The notes under the pieces: model-generated
The model's input: only the letters and a program-made list of their open reading frames with translations
Told to the model about the DNA's origin: nothing
The model's database searches: none
In this document: piece after piece, positions 33,553 through 40,247 of the stretch
Layout: each line of letters starts with the position of its first letter
Numbering within the stretch: the stretch's first letter is position 1
Made by a program: the position numbers and the translations under genes
Assembly: GCA_022801435.1 (NCBI GenBank)
Contig: JAAWSG010000017.1
Coordinates: 1-40,247, forward strand
From: Lawsonibacter sp.
Lineage (GTDB): Bacteria > Bacillota > Clostridia > Oscillospirales > Oscillospiraceae
DNA: 40,247 bases
Direction: 5' to 3'

Positions 33553-33750
33553 TCAAAATTTTTGATTTCCATTGGGCGCGGTCGGGAGCTGAATGGGTCC
33601 GTGCCTGGATTCGTAGTCGCAAATATATGTGGATAGGGCGTGTTCGATCTGCATATTGACCGAGCGGCGCTCCAGAAATGCCAGATAGCGGACCTTCTCA
33701 TAGAGTTCCTCCGGCAGGCGCAGCATGGTGGGGCGTTTTTCAGTGGCCAT
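33553..33750 (-). CDS. Ribbon-helix-helix (Arc/CopG-type) DNA-binding protein
   Basis: This small 65-aa regulator opens with a basic strand and helix pair typical of RHH repressors: KRPTMLRLPEELYEKVRYLAFLERRSVNMQIEHAL. TMLRLP is the DNA-contacting strand, and the NMQIEHAL helix completes the dimer fold. A polar tail follows from about residue 47. GGGAGATG lies about 9 nt before the ATG. Its promoter (33785-33813) overlaps an operator-like TTTCAGAGTGATTTCA, found in two variant copies around the divergent promoter, so autoregulation and control of the plus-strand promoter are likely. No toxin gene follows in the usual position, so a classical toxin-antitoxin pair is not supported. Confidence 0.8.
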   Translation of the reverse strand: MATEKRPTMLRLPEELYEKVRYLAFLERRSVNMQIEHALSTYICDYESRHGPIQLPTAPNGNQKF

Positions 33751-33784
33751 GTCAAAAACATCTCCCTGATTTCAGAGTGATTTC

Positions 33785-33813
33785 ATTATGCCCTGAACAG
33801 CGTAGGAAATCAA
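33785..33813 (-). promoter_or_regulatory. Promoter of the RHH regulator gene
   Basis: Minus-strand TTGATT (33813-33808), 17-bp spacer, CATAAT (33790-33785). Confidence 0.7.
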
Positions 33814-33822
33814 GATTTCATA

Positions 33823-33851
33823 TTGACATCACTGAAACAACGTGCTATAAT
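33823..33851 (+). promoter_or_regulatory. Consensus plus-strand promoter facing the ter operon (P1)
   Basis: TTGACA (33823-33828), 17-bp spacer, TATAAT (33846-33851): both hexamers match consensus exactly. It is flanked by two operator-like sites. Confidence 0.88.
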
Positions 33852-33857
33852 CCAAAA

Positions 33858-34023
33858 ATATTTCAGTGATATCACCTTCCCGCTCTAATATTGCCCCTGA
33901 CAATCTGGATATGCGCGGCCATGCCAGAAGACAGAAAGGACGCCGCCAGCAGACAGCTGACCCAAAGGTTTATGCTACAAGAAGCAGCCGCACGCTTTGG
34001 ATGGGGGGCGGTTACTTCTTTTT
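33858..34023 (+). ncRNA. Candidate short transcript or leader RNA from P1 (hypothetical)
   Basis: The 420-bp space between the RHH gene and yceG has no convincing gene. A transcript from P1 would start near 33858 and meet a hairpin (33982-33991 with 34008-34017, one mismatch and one wobble) followed by CTTTTT, giving about 165 nt. Within it an open frame at 33921-34034 (37 codons, MPEDRKDAASRQLTQRFM...) lacks a ribosome site. It could be a small RNA, an attenuated leader of the ter operon, or a remnant. Confidence 0.3.
33982..34023 (+). terminator. Possible intrinsic terminator between P1 and P2
   Basis: AAGCAGCCGC (33982-33991) pairs with GCGGTTACTT (34008-34017) with one mismatch and one G-T pair; the loop is 16 nt and a TTTTT run ends at 34023. 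It is of moderate strength. Confidence 0.4.
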
Positions 34024-34093
34024 ACCCTGGATGAATTAGGCTGTAGATACCGGTGATTACAAAGCGCAGCGACAAAACATCTGCCGAAAATGG

Positions 34094-34122
34094 TTGACAA
34101 GGTGGAAAAGGCGTCCTATAAT
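34094..34122 (+). promoter_or_regulatory. Consensus promoter of the ter operon (P2)
   Basis: TTGACA (34094-34099), 17-bp spacer, TATAAT (34117-34122). It overlaps upstream in-frame ATG codons, which rules them out as yceG starts for this transcript. Confidence 0.88.
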
Positions 34123-34171
34123 GGAACAGGAAAAAGAGAGGCCCGGGGGAAGAACACGGGGGACTTTTGTT

Positions 34172-36427
34172 ATGTTTCAACAGGCAGCCTTGGAAAAACT
34201 GGAGGACTATTTCACACCCCTTGCCCAGCGGCCCCGGAGGTGCGTCTACTTTTACCGGCTTGCGGGCCTCACCCCCGGGAGCAGCGCGTTTTTGAGCCGG
34301 TACTATCAGGCGGCCCGGGAGAACGGCGTGATCTTGGACGGGCGGCTGGCCAACCCCGGACCCGACCAGCTGGCCTACTACACCGAGATGATGGGGACCG
34401 AGTTCCGGCTGGACAGGGGATTTTTGGACCAAAGCCTTGCCCGCTGGCTCCCCCGAATGTCCCCCGCCCAGCGGGAGCGGGTCACGGAGGCAATTTTTTC
34501 TACCTTAAATGATATGCGCGGCCAGGGCAAGAACGACAATATGCTCCGCAACGGGTATATGAAGTATATGTGCTGGCTCTACTATAAATTTGAGCGCATC
34601 CTCAACCGGCTGGGGGCGGAGTCCCTTCCGAAGGTCCTGTACGACGGGGCCCTCAGCCAGCATGAGCTCCAGCTGCTGGTCATCCTGTCCCGGGCGGGCG
34701 CGGATATCCTGGCGCTGGAGCGGGAGGAGGGCTATCTCCGGCTGGACCCGAGGTCGGAGTGGTCCCGGCAGTGGCGGGAGGAGAGACAGGAGCCCATCCC
34801 GAACAGCTTCACCCTCAAGGGGATACAGGAGGGGCTGCGGCGGGAGCTGGACCGGCAGCGGCTGTACGGCCCGCCCGCCGCCCTTCAGCGCTGCACCAAC
34901 GCCTGGATGGAGCGGCCCGCCCTGGACCAGCTGCTCATCCCGCCCCGGGACAGGGGGGGAGGGGAGGACCGCTTCTGCAACGCCTTCCTTGCCCAGTACG
35001 GCGCGGAGGACAAGCTGGCCTACTCCGGAGAGCTGTTCGCCCTCTACCGGAAGCTCACCGGTCAGGGCCGCCGGGTCTGCGCGGTCAGCGGCGGCATTCC
35101 GGCCCCCTCCCCGGAGGAGGTCGCGGGAATTCAGCGGGGCCAGTACCAGACCCCCGAGCAGCTGGCCGGCGGACTGACCCGGAACATCCGCTACCCCGGT
35201 CAGGAGGAGCTCCAGCGGTTGATGACCCGGGCCTTTGTGGACCTGATACTGGAGGAAAGGGAGACCGCTATGCCCCGGCTGACCAACGGGGCGGTCTATC
35301 TGCTGTGCTGGCTCCGGCGGTATCAGAAGGAGCTCTTCCCCTCCGGCTGGAAGCCCGGGGAGCTCCCGGTGTTTTTCCTCTTCGGGGGGTGCTCCGGGCA
35401 TGAGGGGAGGTTTTTGCGCCTGCTGGCCGGACTGCCGGTGGACGTGGTGCTGCTGATGCCCGACCTGAGCAGGACCTCCAGCCTGCGGGACCCCTGCCTG
35501 CTGGAGCTGCGGTATGAGGATTCCCTGACCATGGACGCCTTCCCTGCGGAGCAGTCCCAGGTCCGGGTGAGCACCGCGGCCTATGAGGCGGAGCGGGAGC
35601 TGGACAGCCTGCTCTATCAGGACTCGGGGCTGTACCGGAACCGGCAGTACGCCCAGGCGGAGAGCGTCACCCTGCGGGTCATGTATGAGGAGATCGCCCT
35701 GCTCTGGGACCAGGAGCTGAAATACCGGCCCAGCTTCCAGGCGGAAAACGGGGCGGTGACCCTCCCCGTCCTGCTGGAGAAGATCTGCGGGGTGAAGGAC
35801 GGACAGATCAACCCCTACTGGCAGGACATCAAAAAGCTCATGACCCCCGATACCCTGGTGGTGACCCAGGTCCCGTGGCTCACCGGCCGGGAGGAGAACC
35901 CCATCAAGCCCCATGTGACCCGCTTCCTGCAAAACCGCCGGCTGCTGAAAAACCGCATCAAGGAGCACAAGGACTACCCCTACCGCATCCTGAGAGAGGA
36001 TATGCAGGACTACCTGCTGGACAAGCTCCAGCTGCTGCTGGACCGGCAGAGCGTGGCGGGCATTTATCAAAACGGGACCGAGTACACCGCCATCGCCGTG
36101 GCCCTGAACCTGAGCAAGGAGCTGCTGCGGCTCATCCAGCGGTTCGACTTCACCAAGAAAAACCCCAAATTGATCCTCATCAACACCACCGAGCGGGTGC
36201 TCTCCCTGGAGGACAGCATTCTGACCGCGTTTTTGAATCTGGTGGGCTTTGACATTTTGTTCTTTGTCCCCACTGGCTACCGCTGCATCGAGGGGTATTT
36301 TACCAAACCCTTCGCCAACGAGCAGCAGCTGGGGGAGTACCTGTACGACCTGGTTCCCCCCAATTTCAGCGCCCTCCCCGCCAGAGGAAAAAACCCCATT
36401 CGGAAATTATTTGGAAGGAGCGATTGA
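34172..36427 (+). CDS. yceG: YceG family protein of the Ter stress system
   Basis: This cytoplasmic protein of 751 aa belongs to the YceG_bac family, found with TerD and TelA in B. subtilis yceCDEFGH and in many Ter loci; its activity is unknown and a biosynthetic or nucleotide-linked role has been proposed. Typical segments are visible: YRLAGLTPGSSAFLSRYYQ near the N-terminus, NDNMLRNGYMKYMCWLYYKFERIL, VFFLFGGCSGHEGRFLRLL in the middle (a Rossmann-like strand and loop), and LNLVGFDILFFVPTGYRCIEGYF at the end. ATG 34172 is preferred: P2 overlaps the earlier ATGs, and GGGGGA lies 8 nt before it. The stop is 2 bp before telA, so the two are coupled. Confidence 0.88.
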   Translation: MFQQAALEKLEDYFTPLAQRPRRCVYFYRLAGLTPGSSAFLSRYYQAARENGVILDGRLANPGPDQLAYYTEMMGTEFRLDRGFLDQSLARWLPRMSPAQRERVTEAIFSTLNDMRGQGKNDNMLRNGYMKYMCWLYYKFERILNRLGAESLPKVLYDGALSQHELQLLVILSRAGADILALEREEGYLRLDPRSEWSRQWREERQEPIPNSFTLKGIQEGLRRELDRQRLYGPPAALQRCTNAWMERPALDQLLIPPRDRGGGEDRFCNAFLAQYGAEDKLAYSGELFALYRKLTGQGRRVCAVSGGIPAPSPEEVAGIQRGQYQTPEQLAGGLTRNIRYPGQEELQRLMTRAFVDLILEERETAMPRLTNGAVYLLCWLRRYQKELFPSGWKPGELPVFFLFGGCSGHEGRFLRLLAGLPVDVVLLMPDLSRTSSLRDPCLLELRYEDSLTMDAFPAEQSQVRVSTAAYEAERELDSLLYQDSGLYRNRQYAQAESVTLRVMYEEIALLWDQELKYRPSFQAENGAVTLPVLLEKICGVKDGQINPYWQDIKKLMTPDTLVVTQVPWLTGREENPIKPHVTRFLQNRRLLKNRIKEHKDYPYRILREDMQDYLLDKLQLLLDRQSVAGIYQNGTEYTAIAVALNLSKELLRLIQRFDFTKKNPKLILINTTERVLSLEDSILTAFLNLVGFDILFFVPTGYRCIEGYFTKPFANEQQLGEYLYDLVPPNFSALPARGKNPIRKLFGRSD

Positions 36428-36429
36428 GT

Positions 36430-37569
36430 ATGGGATTGGATTTTGGAAAACCCTCCCAGACCCCGGAGCTGGAGATAGTCTCCGTCCAGGGGCAGGAGGA
36501 GTACCCTCAGTACGACATCACGGCGGACCGCCAGCAGATGAGCCAGACCTTGGTCAACTCCCCCGAGGTGGACGCCCTGGCCAGCCAGATCGAGGTGTAC
36601 AACCTGGAGACCATCGTCTCCTTCGGCAGCGGGGCGGCGGAGGAGATCTCCAAATGCTCCGACGTGATTCTCAACAGCATGAATATGTCCCAGCTGGACG
36701 ACTCCAGCGCCATGCTCACCACCCTGGCCAAAATTATGGACAAGTTCGACATCGAGGAGATACGGGACGACCCCGGCCTGTTTGGCAGGCTGTTCGGCAA
36801 TCTGCGCCGGCAGCTGGACAAGATTTTGGCCAAGTACCACACCATGGGGGAGGAGGTGGACAAGATCTATGTCCAGCTCAAGCAGTACGAGTCCGAGATC
36901 AAGCAGTCCAACCGCAAGCTGGAGGATATGTTTCAGGCCAATGTGGCATACTACCATGAGCTGGTAAAATATATCCTGGCCGGGGAGCAGGGCTGCCGGG
37001 AGCTGGAGGAGTATATCGCCCAGCGCCGGGCGGACATGGAGGCCACCGGGGACGGGTCCATCCAGTTTGAGCTCACCTCCCTGGAGCAGGCCCTGATGAT
37101 GCTGGAGCAGCGCACCCAGGACCTGCGTACCGCCGAGAGCGTGGCCATGCAGTCCATCCCCATGATTAAGACCATGCAGTTCAGCAACATGAACCTGGTG
37201 CGGAAGATTAACTCCGCCTTTATCATCACCCTGCCCGTCTTCAAGCAGGCCCTGACCCAGGCCATCATGCTCAAGCGCCAGCGCATCCAGGCCGAGGCCA
37301 TGTCCGCCCTGGACGCCAAGACCAACGAGATGCTCATCCGCAACGCCCAGAATACCGCCGAGCAGTCCAAGATGACCGCCCGCCTGGCCTCGGGCAGCTC
37401 CATCAAGATCGAGACGCTGGAAAAAACCTGGCAGACCATCGTCTCCGGCATTGACGAGACCCGCCAGATCCAGGACAACGCCCGGAAGCAGCGGCTGGAC
37501 GACCAGAAGCGGCTGGAGGCCATTCGGGCGGACTTCAACAGCCGGTATCATATGCCGGAGCGGCAGTAG
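36430..37569 (+). CDS. TelA-family toxic anion resistance protein (YceH-like)
   Basis: This soluble helical protein (379 aa) of the TelA family was first linked to tellurite resistance and is now known as a general stress component. The long alpha-helical core matches the family: SGAAEEISKCSDVILNSMNM, DPGLFGRLFGNLRRQLDKILAKY, ELEEYIAQRRADME, MQSIPMIKTMQFSNMNLVRKINSAFIITLPVFKQAL. The ATG at 36430 has AAGGAG 9 nt upstream, whereas TTG 36424 is only 3 nt away. It sits directly behind yceG, the same order as in B. subtilis. A hairpin at 37569-37594 separates it from terD. Confidence 0.93.
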   Translation: MGLDFGKPSQTPELEIVSVQGQEEYPQYDITADRQQMSQTLVNSPEVDALASQIEVYNLETIVSFGSGAAEEISKCSDVILNSMNMSQLDDSSAMLTTLAKIMDKFDIEEIRDDPGLFGRLFGNLRRQLDKILAKYHTMGEEVDKIYVQLKQYESEIKQSNRKLEDMFQANVAYYHELVKYILAGEQGCRELEEYIAQRRADMEATGDGSIQFELTSLEQALMMLEQRTQDLRTAESVAMQSIPMIKTMQFSNMNLVRKINSAFIITLPVFKQALTQAIMLKRQRIQAEAMSALDAKTNEMLIRNAQNTAEQSKMTARLASGSSIKIETLEKTWQTIVSGIDETRQIQDNARKQRLDDQKRLEAIRADFNSRYHMPERQ

Positions 37570-37594
37570 CCCCCCGGGTCTCCCGCCAGGGGGC
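37569..37594 (+). other. Hairpin between telA and first terD
   Basis: GCCCCC (37569-37574) pairs with GGGGGC (37589-37594). No U-run follows, so it more likely stabilises the terD part of the mRNA than ends it. Confidence 0.35.
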
Positions 37595-37624
37595 CTGAGA
37601 ATATAAAAAACGGAGGAAACAGCT

Positions 37625-38206
37625 ATGGCGATCAATCTGACAAAGGGACAAAAGGTCGATCTGACCAAAGGGAACCCTTCCCTCTCCAAAATCGTAGTGG
37701 GATTGGGCTGGGATGTCAACGCCTTTGATTCCGGAGCGGCCTTCGACCTGGACGCCGCCGCGTTCATGGTGGGTGGCAGCGGAAAGTGCCCCACCGAGAA
37801 GGAGTTTATTTTCTACGGGAACCTGGAGCACCCCAGCGGAGCCCTCAAGCACATGGGGGACAACCTCACCGGCGAGGGGGACGGGGACGACGAGCAGATC
37901 GTGGTGGAGCTGTCCAAGGTTCCCGCCAGCGTGGAGCGTATCGCCTTCACCGTGACCATTTACGATGCGGAAACCCGGCGGCAGAATTTTGGGCAGGTCT
38001 CCAACGCCTATATCCATATCCAGGATATGGTGGGGGGCGCGGACCTTATCCGCTATGATCTGGGGGAGGATTTCTCCATCGAGACCGCCATCGTGGTGGG
38101 GGAGCTCTACCGCCACAACGGCGAGTGGAAGTTCAACGCCATCGGCAGCGGCTTCCAGGGCGGCCTGGCGGCGCTGTGCGGGCACTACGGAATCGACGTG
38201 GCGTAA
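37625..38206 (+). CDS. terD: TerD family calcium-binding stress protein (copy 1)
   Basis: This cytoplasmic TerD-domain protein (193 aa) has the fold known to bind two calcium ions. The Ca2+ sites are intact: FDLDAAAFM near 39-47, and [15 protein letters not shown] near 78-92. It shares the family opening [18 protein letters not shown] and the C-terminal [16 protein letters not shown] lies about 8 nt before the ATG. It is first of four tandem TerD-domain genes and closest to the second, differing mainly at surface positions, so a recent tandem duplication is likely. Confidence 0.95.
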   Translation: MAINLTKGQKVDLTKGNPSLSKIVVGLGWDVNAFDSGAAFDLDAAAFMVGGSGKCPTEKEFIFYGNLEHPSGALKHMGDNLTGEGDGDDEQIVVELSKVPASVERIAFTVTIYDAETRRQNFGQVSNAYIHIQDMVGGADLIRYDLGEDFSIETAIVVGELYRHNGEWKFNAIGSGFQGGLAALCGHYGIDVA

Positions 38207-38250
38207 GAGACGCCGGACGCACCCTTGGAACAAATGAAGGAGGAACTGCA

Positions 38251-38832
38251 ATGCCTGTCAATCTGAAAAAGGGACAGAAGGTCAGCCTGACCAAAGACAA
38301 CCCCGGCCTGCAGCACGTGGTGGTGGGCCTGGGCTGGGACGTGAACAACTATGACACCGGCGGGGACTTCGACCTGGACGCCGCCGCCTTTCTCCTGGGG
38401 GACAGCGGAAAGGTGAAGGACTCCGGGGACTTCGTCTTCTATGGCAACCTGAAGCACAGCTCGGGCGGCGCGGAGCACCTGGGGGACAACCTCACCGGCG
38501 CGGGAGAGGGGGACGACGAGCAGATCAGGATCGACCTGTCCAAGCTCCCCGAGGCGGTGGTCCGGGTGGCCTTTACCGCCACCATCTACGACGCGGAGAC
38601 CCGGCGGCAGAACTTTGGCATGGTCAGCAACGCGTTTATCCGCATCTACAATGAGGACACCGGCGAGGAGCTGCTGCGCTACGACCTGGGGGAGGACTTC
38701 TCCATTGAGACCGCGGTGGTCTTCGGCGAGCTGTATAAAAATAACGGCGAGTGGAAGTTCAACGCCATCGGCAGCGGCTATCAGGGCGGTCTGGCGGCGC
38801 TGTGCGGGAACTACGGCGTGGATGTCGAATAA
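38251..38832 (+). CDS. terD: TerD family calcium-binding stress protein (copy 2)
   Basis: A 193-aa TerD-domain protein with both calcium segments complete: [10 protein letters not shown] and [15 protein letters not shown]. It is nearly colinear with copy 1, sharing [23 protein letters not shown] and [11 protein letters not shown], so the two are close paralogues. AAGGAGG lies 7 nt before the ATG at 38251; a longer frame to 38125 overlaps copy 1 and has no ribosome site. It is 44 bp after copy 1. Confidence 0.95.
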   Translation: MPVNLKKGQKVSLTKDNPGLQHVVVGLGWDVNNYDTGGDFDLDAAAFLLGDSGKVKDSGDFVFYGNLKHSSGGAEHLGDNLTGAGEGDDEQIRIDLSKLPEAVVRVAFTATIYDAETRRQNFGMVSNAFIRIYNEDTGEELLRYDLGEDFSIETAVVFGELYKNNGEWKFNAIGSGYQGGLAALCGNYGVDVE

Positions 38833-38846
38833 GGAGGAAGTACACA

Positions 38847-39449
38847 ATGGCTATCAGTCTGGAAAAAGGGAAAAAGGTAAGTCTGAAAAAGGGGAGCGCC
38901 CCCGGCCTGGGGGAGATCCTCATCAATCTGAACTGGAACACCAAGCCTGCCAAGAAGGGGCTGTTCGGTATGTTCAGCGGCAGCCAGGGGATCGACCTGG
39001 ACCTGGGCTGCCTGTTCGAGCTGAAGGACGGCCGCAAGGGTGTGGTGCAGGCCCTGGGCAATGCCTTCGGGTCCCTCCGGGAGCCCCCCTTCATCGCCCT
39101 GGACGGGGACGACCGCACCGGCGCGGTGACGACCGGCGAGAATCTGCGCATTGACGGCAACCAGATCGCCCAGTTCAAGCGCATCCTGGTCTACACCTTC
39201 ATCTATGAGGGGGTGGCCAACTGGCAGCAGGCGGACGCGGTGGTGACCATCAAGTACCCCGGCGCCGAGGACCTGGTGGTGAAGATGGACTCCTACAACT
39301 CCAAGGACATCATGTGCGGGCTGGTGCTGCTGGAGAATGTCAACGACGAGACCTTCAGCGTGGAGAAGATTGTCCAGTTCTACCCCGGCCACCAGGCGCT
39401 GGACGCCGCCTTTGGATGGGGAATGCGCTGGCAGGCCGGCCGGAAGTAG
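38847..39449 (+). CDS. TerA-like TerD-domain protein
   Basis: This divergent TerD-fold protein (200 aa) keeps the N-terminal ISLEKGKKVSLKKG but replaces the standard calcium loop with ALDGDDRTGAVTTGENLRI, and has the TerA-type LINLNWN near residue 26, QFKRILVYTFIYEG, and a C-terminal FAWGM-like AFGWGMRW. This matches TerA rather than TerD or TerE. Calcium binding may be altered. AAGGAGG lies 9 nt before the ATG. It sits 14 bp after terD copy 2 and is co-transcribed with it. Confidence 0.85.
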   Translation: MAISLEKGKKVSLKKGSAPGLGEILINLNWNTKPAKKGLFGMFSGSQGIDLDLGCLFELKDGRKGVVQALGNAFGSLREPPFIALDGDDRTGAVTTGENLRIDGNQIAQFKRILVYTFIYEGVANWQQADAVVTIKYPGAEDLVVKMDSYNSKDIMCGLVLLENVNDETFSVEKIVQFYPGHQALDAAFGWGMRWQAGRK

Positions 39450-39461
39450 GAGGAACGACAT

Positions 39462-40061
39462 ATGTCAGTGAGCTTACAGAAGGGCCAGAAGGTCAGCTTA
39501 ACCAAGGACAACGCTGGCCTGAGCAGCGTGATGGTGGGCCTGGGCTGGGACGAGGCCCCTAAGAAGGGGGGACTCCTGGGCGGTCTGCTGGGGGGTCAGC
39601 AGGCGGAGATCGACTGCGACGCCTCCGCCCTGATGCTCCGCAGCGGAAAGCTGGTGGACAAGGGGGACGTGGTCTTCTTCGGGAACCTGACCCACAGCTC
39701 CCGGACGGTGCGCCACATGGGGGACAACCTCACCGGCGCGGGGGACGGGGATGACGAGCAGATCATGATCGACCTGGCCCAGGTCCCGGCGGAGTACGAC
39801 CGTATCGTCCTGGTGGTGAACATCTACCAGGCGGTACAGCGCAAACAGCACTTCGGCATGATTCGCAACGCCTTTATCCGTATCGTGGACTCCCGGAGCG
39901 GCCAGGAGCTGTGCAGGTACAACCTGACCGAGAGCTATGACGGCATGACCGCGGTGATTTTTGGCGAGGTCTACCGCTACAACGGCGAGTGGAAGTTCAA
40001 CGCCATCGGACAGGGGACCACCGACCCCGGCCTGGGCGAGCTTGTGTCCCGGTATATTTAG
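39462..40061 (+). CDS. TerD family protein, divergent (copy 3)
   Basis: A 199-aa TerD-domain protein, more divergent than the first two. The first calcium segment reads EIDCDASALML instead of FDLDAAAF, and a Gly/Leu-rich loop (KKGGLLGGLLGGQQ) is inserted before it; the second segment [15 protein letters not shown] is intact. The C-terminal [11 protein letters not shown] is kept. TAGGAGG precedes the ATG at 39462 by about 7 nt. It is the last TerD-domain gene before the P-type ATPase. Confidence 0.92.
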   Translation: MSVSLQKGQKVSLTKDNAGLSSVMVGLGWDEAPKKGGLLGGLLGGQQAEIDCDASALMLRSGKLVDKGDVVFFGNLTHSSRTVRHMGDNLTGAGDGDDEQIMIDLAQVPAEYDRIVLVVNIYQAVQRKQHFGMIRNAFIRIVDSRSGQELCRYNLTESYDGMTAVIFGEVYRYNGEWKFNAIGQGTTDPGLGELVSRYI

Positions 40062-40088
40062 GCGGTATCTGTCTATACTTCACATCAC

Positions 40089-40118
40089 AGGAAAGAGAGG
40101 CGGACCCCTCTCTTTCCT
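40089..40118 (+). terminator. Hairpin after the TerD genes
   Basis: A perfect 12-bp stem (40089-40100 with 40107-40118) with 6-nt loop, followed by GACCTTTTCG. The tail is weak, so partial readthrough into the ATPase gene is likely. Confidence 0.6.
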
Positions 40119-40140
40119 GACCTTTTCGAGGTGAGAGCTT

Positions 40141-40247
40141 ATGCATTTCAACGGATTATCAGATCAAGAGGCCCTGAAATCCAGGGAACAGCACGGCAGC
40201 AATGTCATCCCTGACTCAGAGCCCACCACCTTCTGGGCGGAGTTCAA
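40141..40247 (+). CDS. P-type cation-transporting ATPase, N-terminus only (window edge)
   Basis: Only about 35 residues are present. They begin MHFNGLSDQEALKSREQHG and run into NVIPDSEPTTFWAEF, the cation-ATPase N-terminal domain of the P2 family, which in Firmicutes includes calcium-exporting (YloB/PMCA-like) pumps. GAGGTGA lies 8 nt before the ATG. It follows the calcium-binding TerD genes by 79 bp, and calcium or another divalent cation is the likely substrate (inference). The catalytic core is outside the window, so the ion is unproven. Confidence 0.8.
   Translation, partial: MHFNGLSDQEALKSREQHGSNVIPDSEPTTFWAEF

Larger units (their letters stand above)
33770..33874. promoter_or_regulatory. 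Three operator-like sites between the RHH gene and the ter-facing promoter
   Basis: TTTCAGAGTGATTTCA at 33770-33785, TTTCAGTGATGTCA on the minus strand at 33837-33824, and TTTCAGTGATATCA at 33861-33874, which contains the perfect palindrome GTGATATCAC. The first covers the RHH transcription start, the second overlaps the plus-strand -35, and the third lies just after the plus-strand start. Such placement fits repression of both promoters by the RHH protein (inference). Confidence 0.65.

Noticed and set aside
33553-33750. Toxin-antitoxin module with the RHH protein as antitoxin
   Set aside because: No toxin-like gene overlaps or follows; the next gene downstream is 195 bp away, Arg-rich and unlike known toxins.

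Overview
The window is GC-rich (by eye about 60-65%) bacterial chromosome. It carries Firmicute hallmarks: strong AAGGAGG-type ribosome binding sites, TTGACA/TATAAT promoters, a SAM-I riboswitch, an AraR-type regulator, a LytTR/DUF3021-like pair, an S-layer-homology protein and a YceG-TelA-TerD stress operon. This combination suggests a high-GC clostridial gut bacterium of the Oscillospiraceae type (Flavonifractor/Lawsonibacter-like). The genus is inference. I saw no plasmid, phage, insertion sequence, CRISPR, rRNA or intact tRNA gene.

Layout. (1) 1-3067: a YtfQ-type sugar ABC transporter (binding protein, then ATPase cut by the window edge) on the minus strand, divergent from an AraR-like regulator, with a repeat-rich 0.5-kb control region between them. 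(2) 3172-9299: housekeeping genes on both strands: an FMN-dependent alpha-hydroxy-acid dehydrogenase-like protein with a Cys cluster, a Na/Pi cotransporter with a PhoU-like tail, prolyl-tRNA synthetase, a DUF554 protein, RuvX and a small membrane protein. (3) 9549-16189, plus strand: a pyruvate-kinase-like protein lacking the usual C-terminal domain, metK under a SAM-I riboswitch, deoC, a COG2509 FAD protein, and mnmE preceded by a cluster of DnaA-box-like sequences. (4) 16439-24308, minus strand: an arginine operon argG-H-C-J-B-D-F. With ArgJ recycling the acetyl group, it covers glutamate to arginine except for carbamoyl phosphate supply. ARG-box-like palindromes lie upstream. (5) 24577-26355, minus: a DUF378 protein, an unrecognised 45-residue protein with its own promoter and terminator, and a LytTR regulator with a membrane partner. 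(6) 26499-32734, minus: a MacA-like adaptor, MacB-like ATPase and permease, and an S-layer-homology protein. (7) 32995-33750: a small hypothetical gene, a 42-bp tandem repeat inside a long palindrome, and a ribbon-helix-helix (RHH) regulator. (8) 34172-end, plus strand: a tellurite/general-stress (Ter) operon yceG-telA-terD-terD-terA-like-terD, followed by the start of a P-type cation ATPase.

The most interesting part is the junction of regions 7 and 8. The RHH gene and a consensus promoter facing the ter operon share three copies of one operator-like motif (about TTTCAGTGATRTCA). The ter-facing promoter seems to end at a terminator-like hairpin about 165 nt later, before a second consensus promoter placed directly before yceG. 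This suggests an RHH-controlled leader or small RNA coupled to a Ter module. That reading is inference from sequence and would need transcript mapping.
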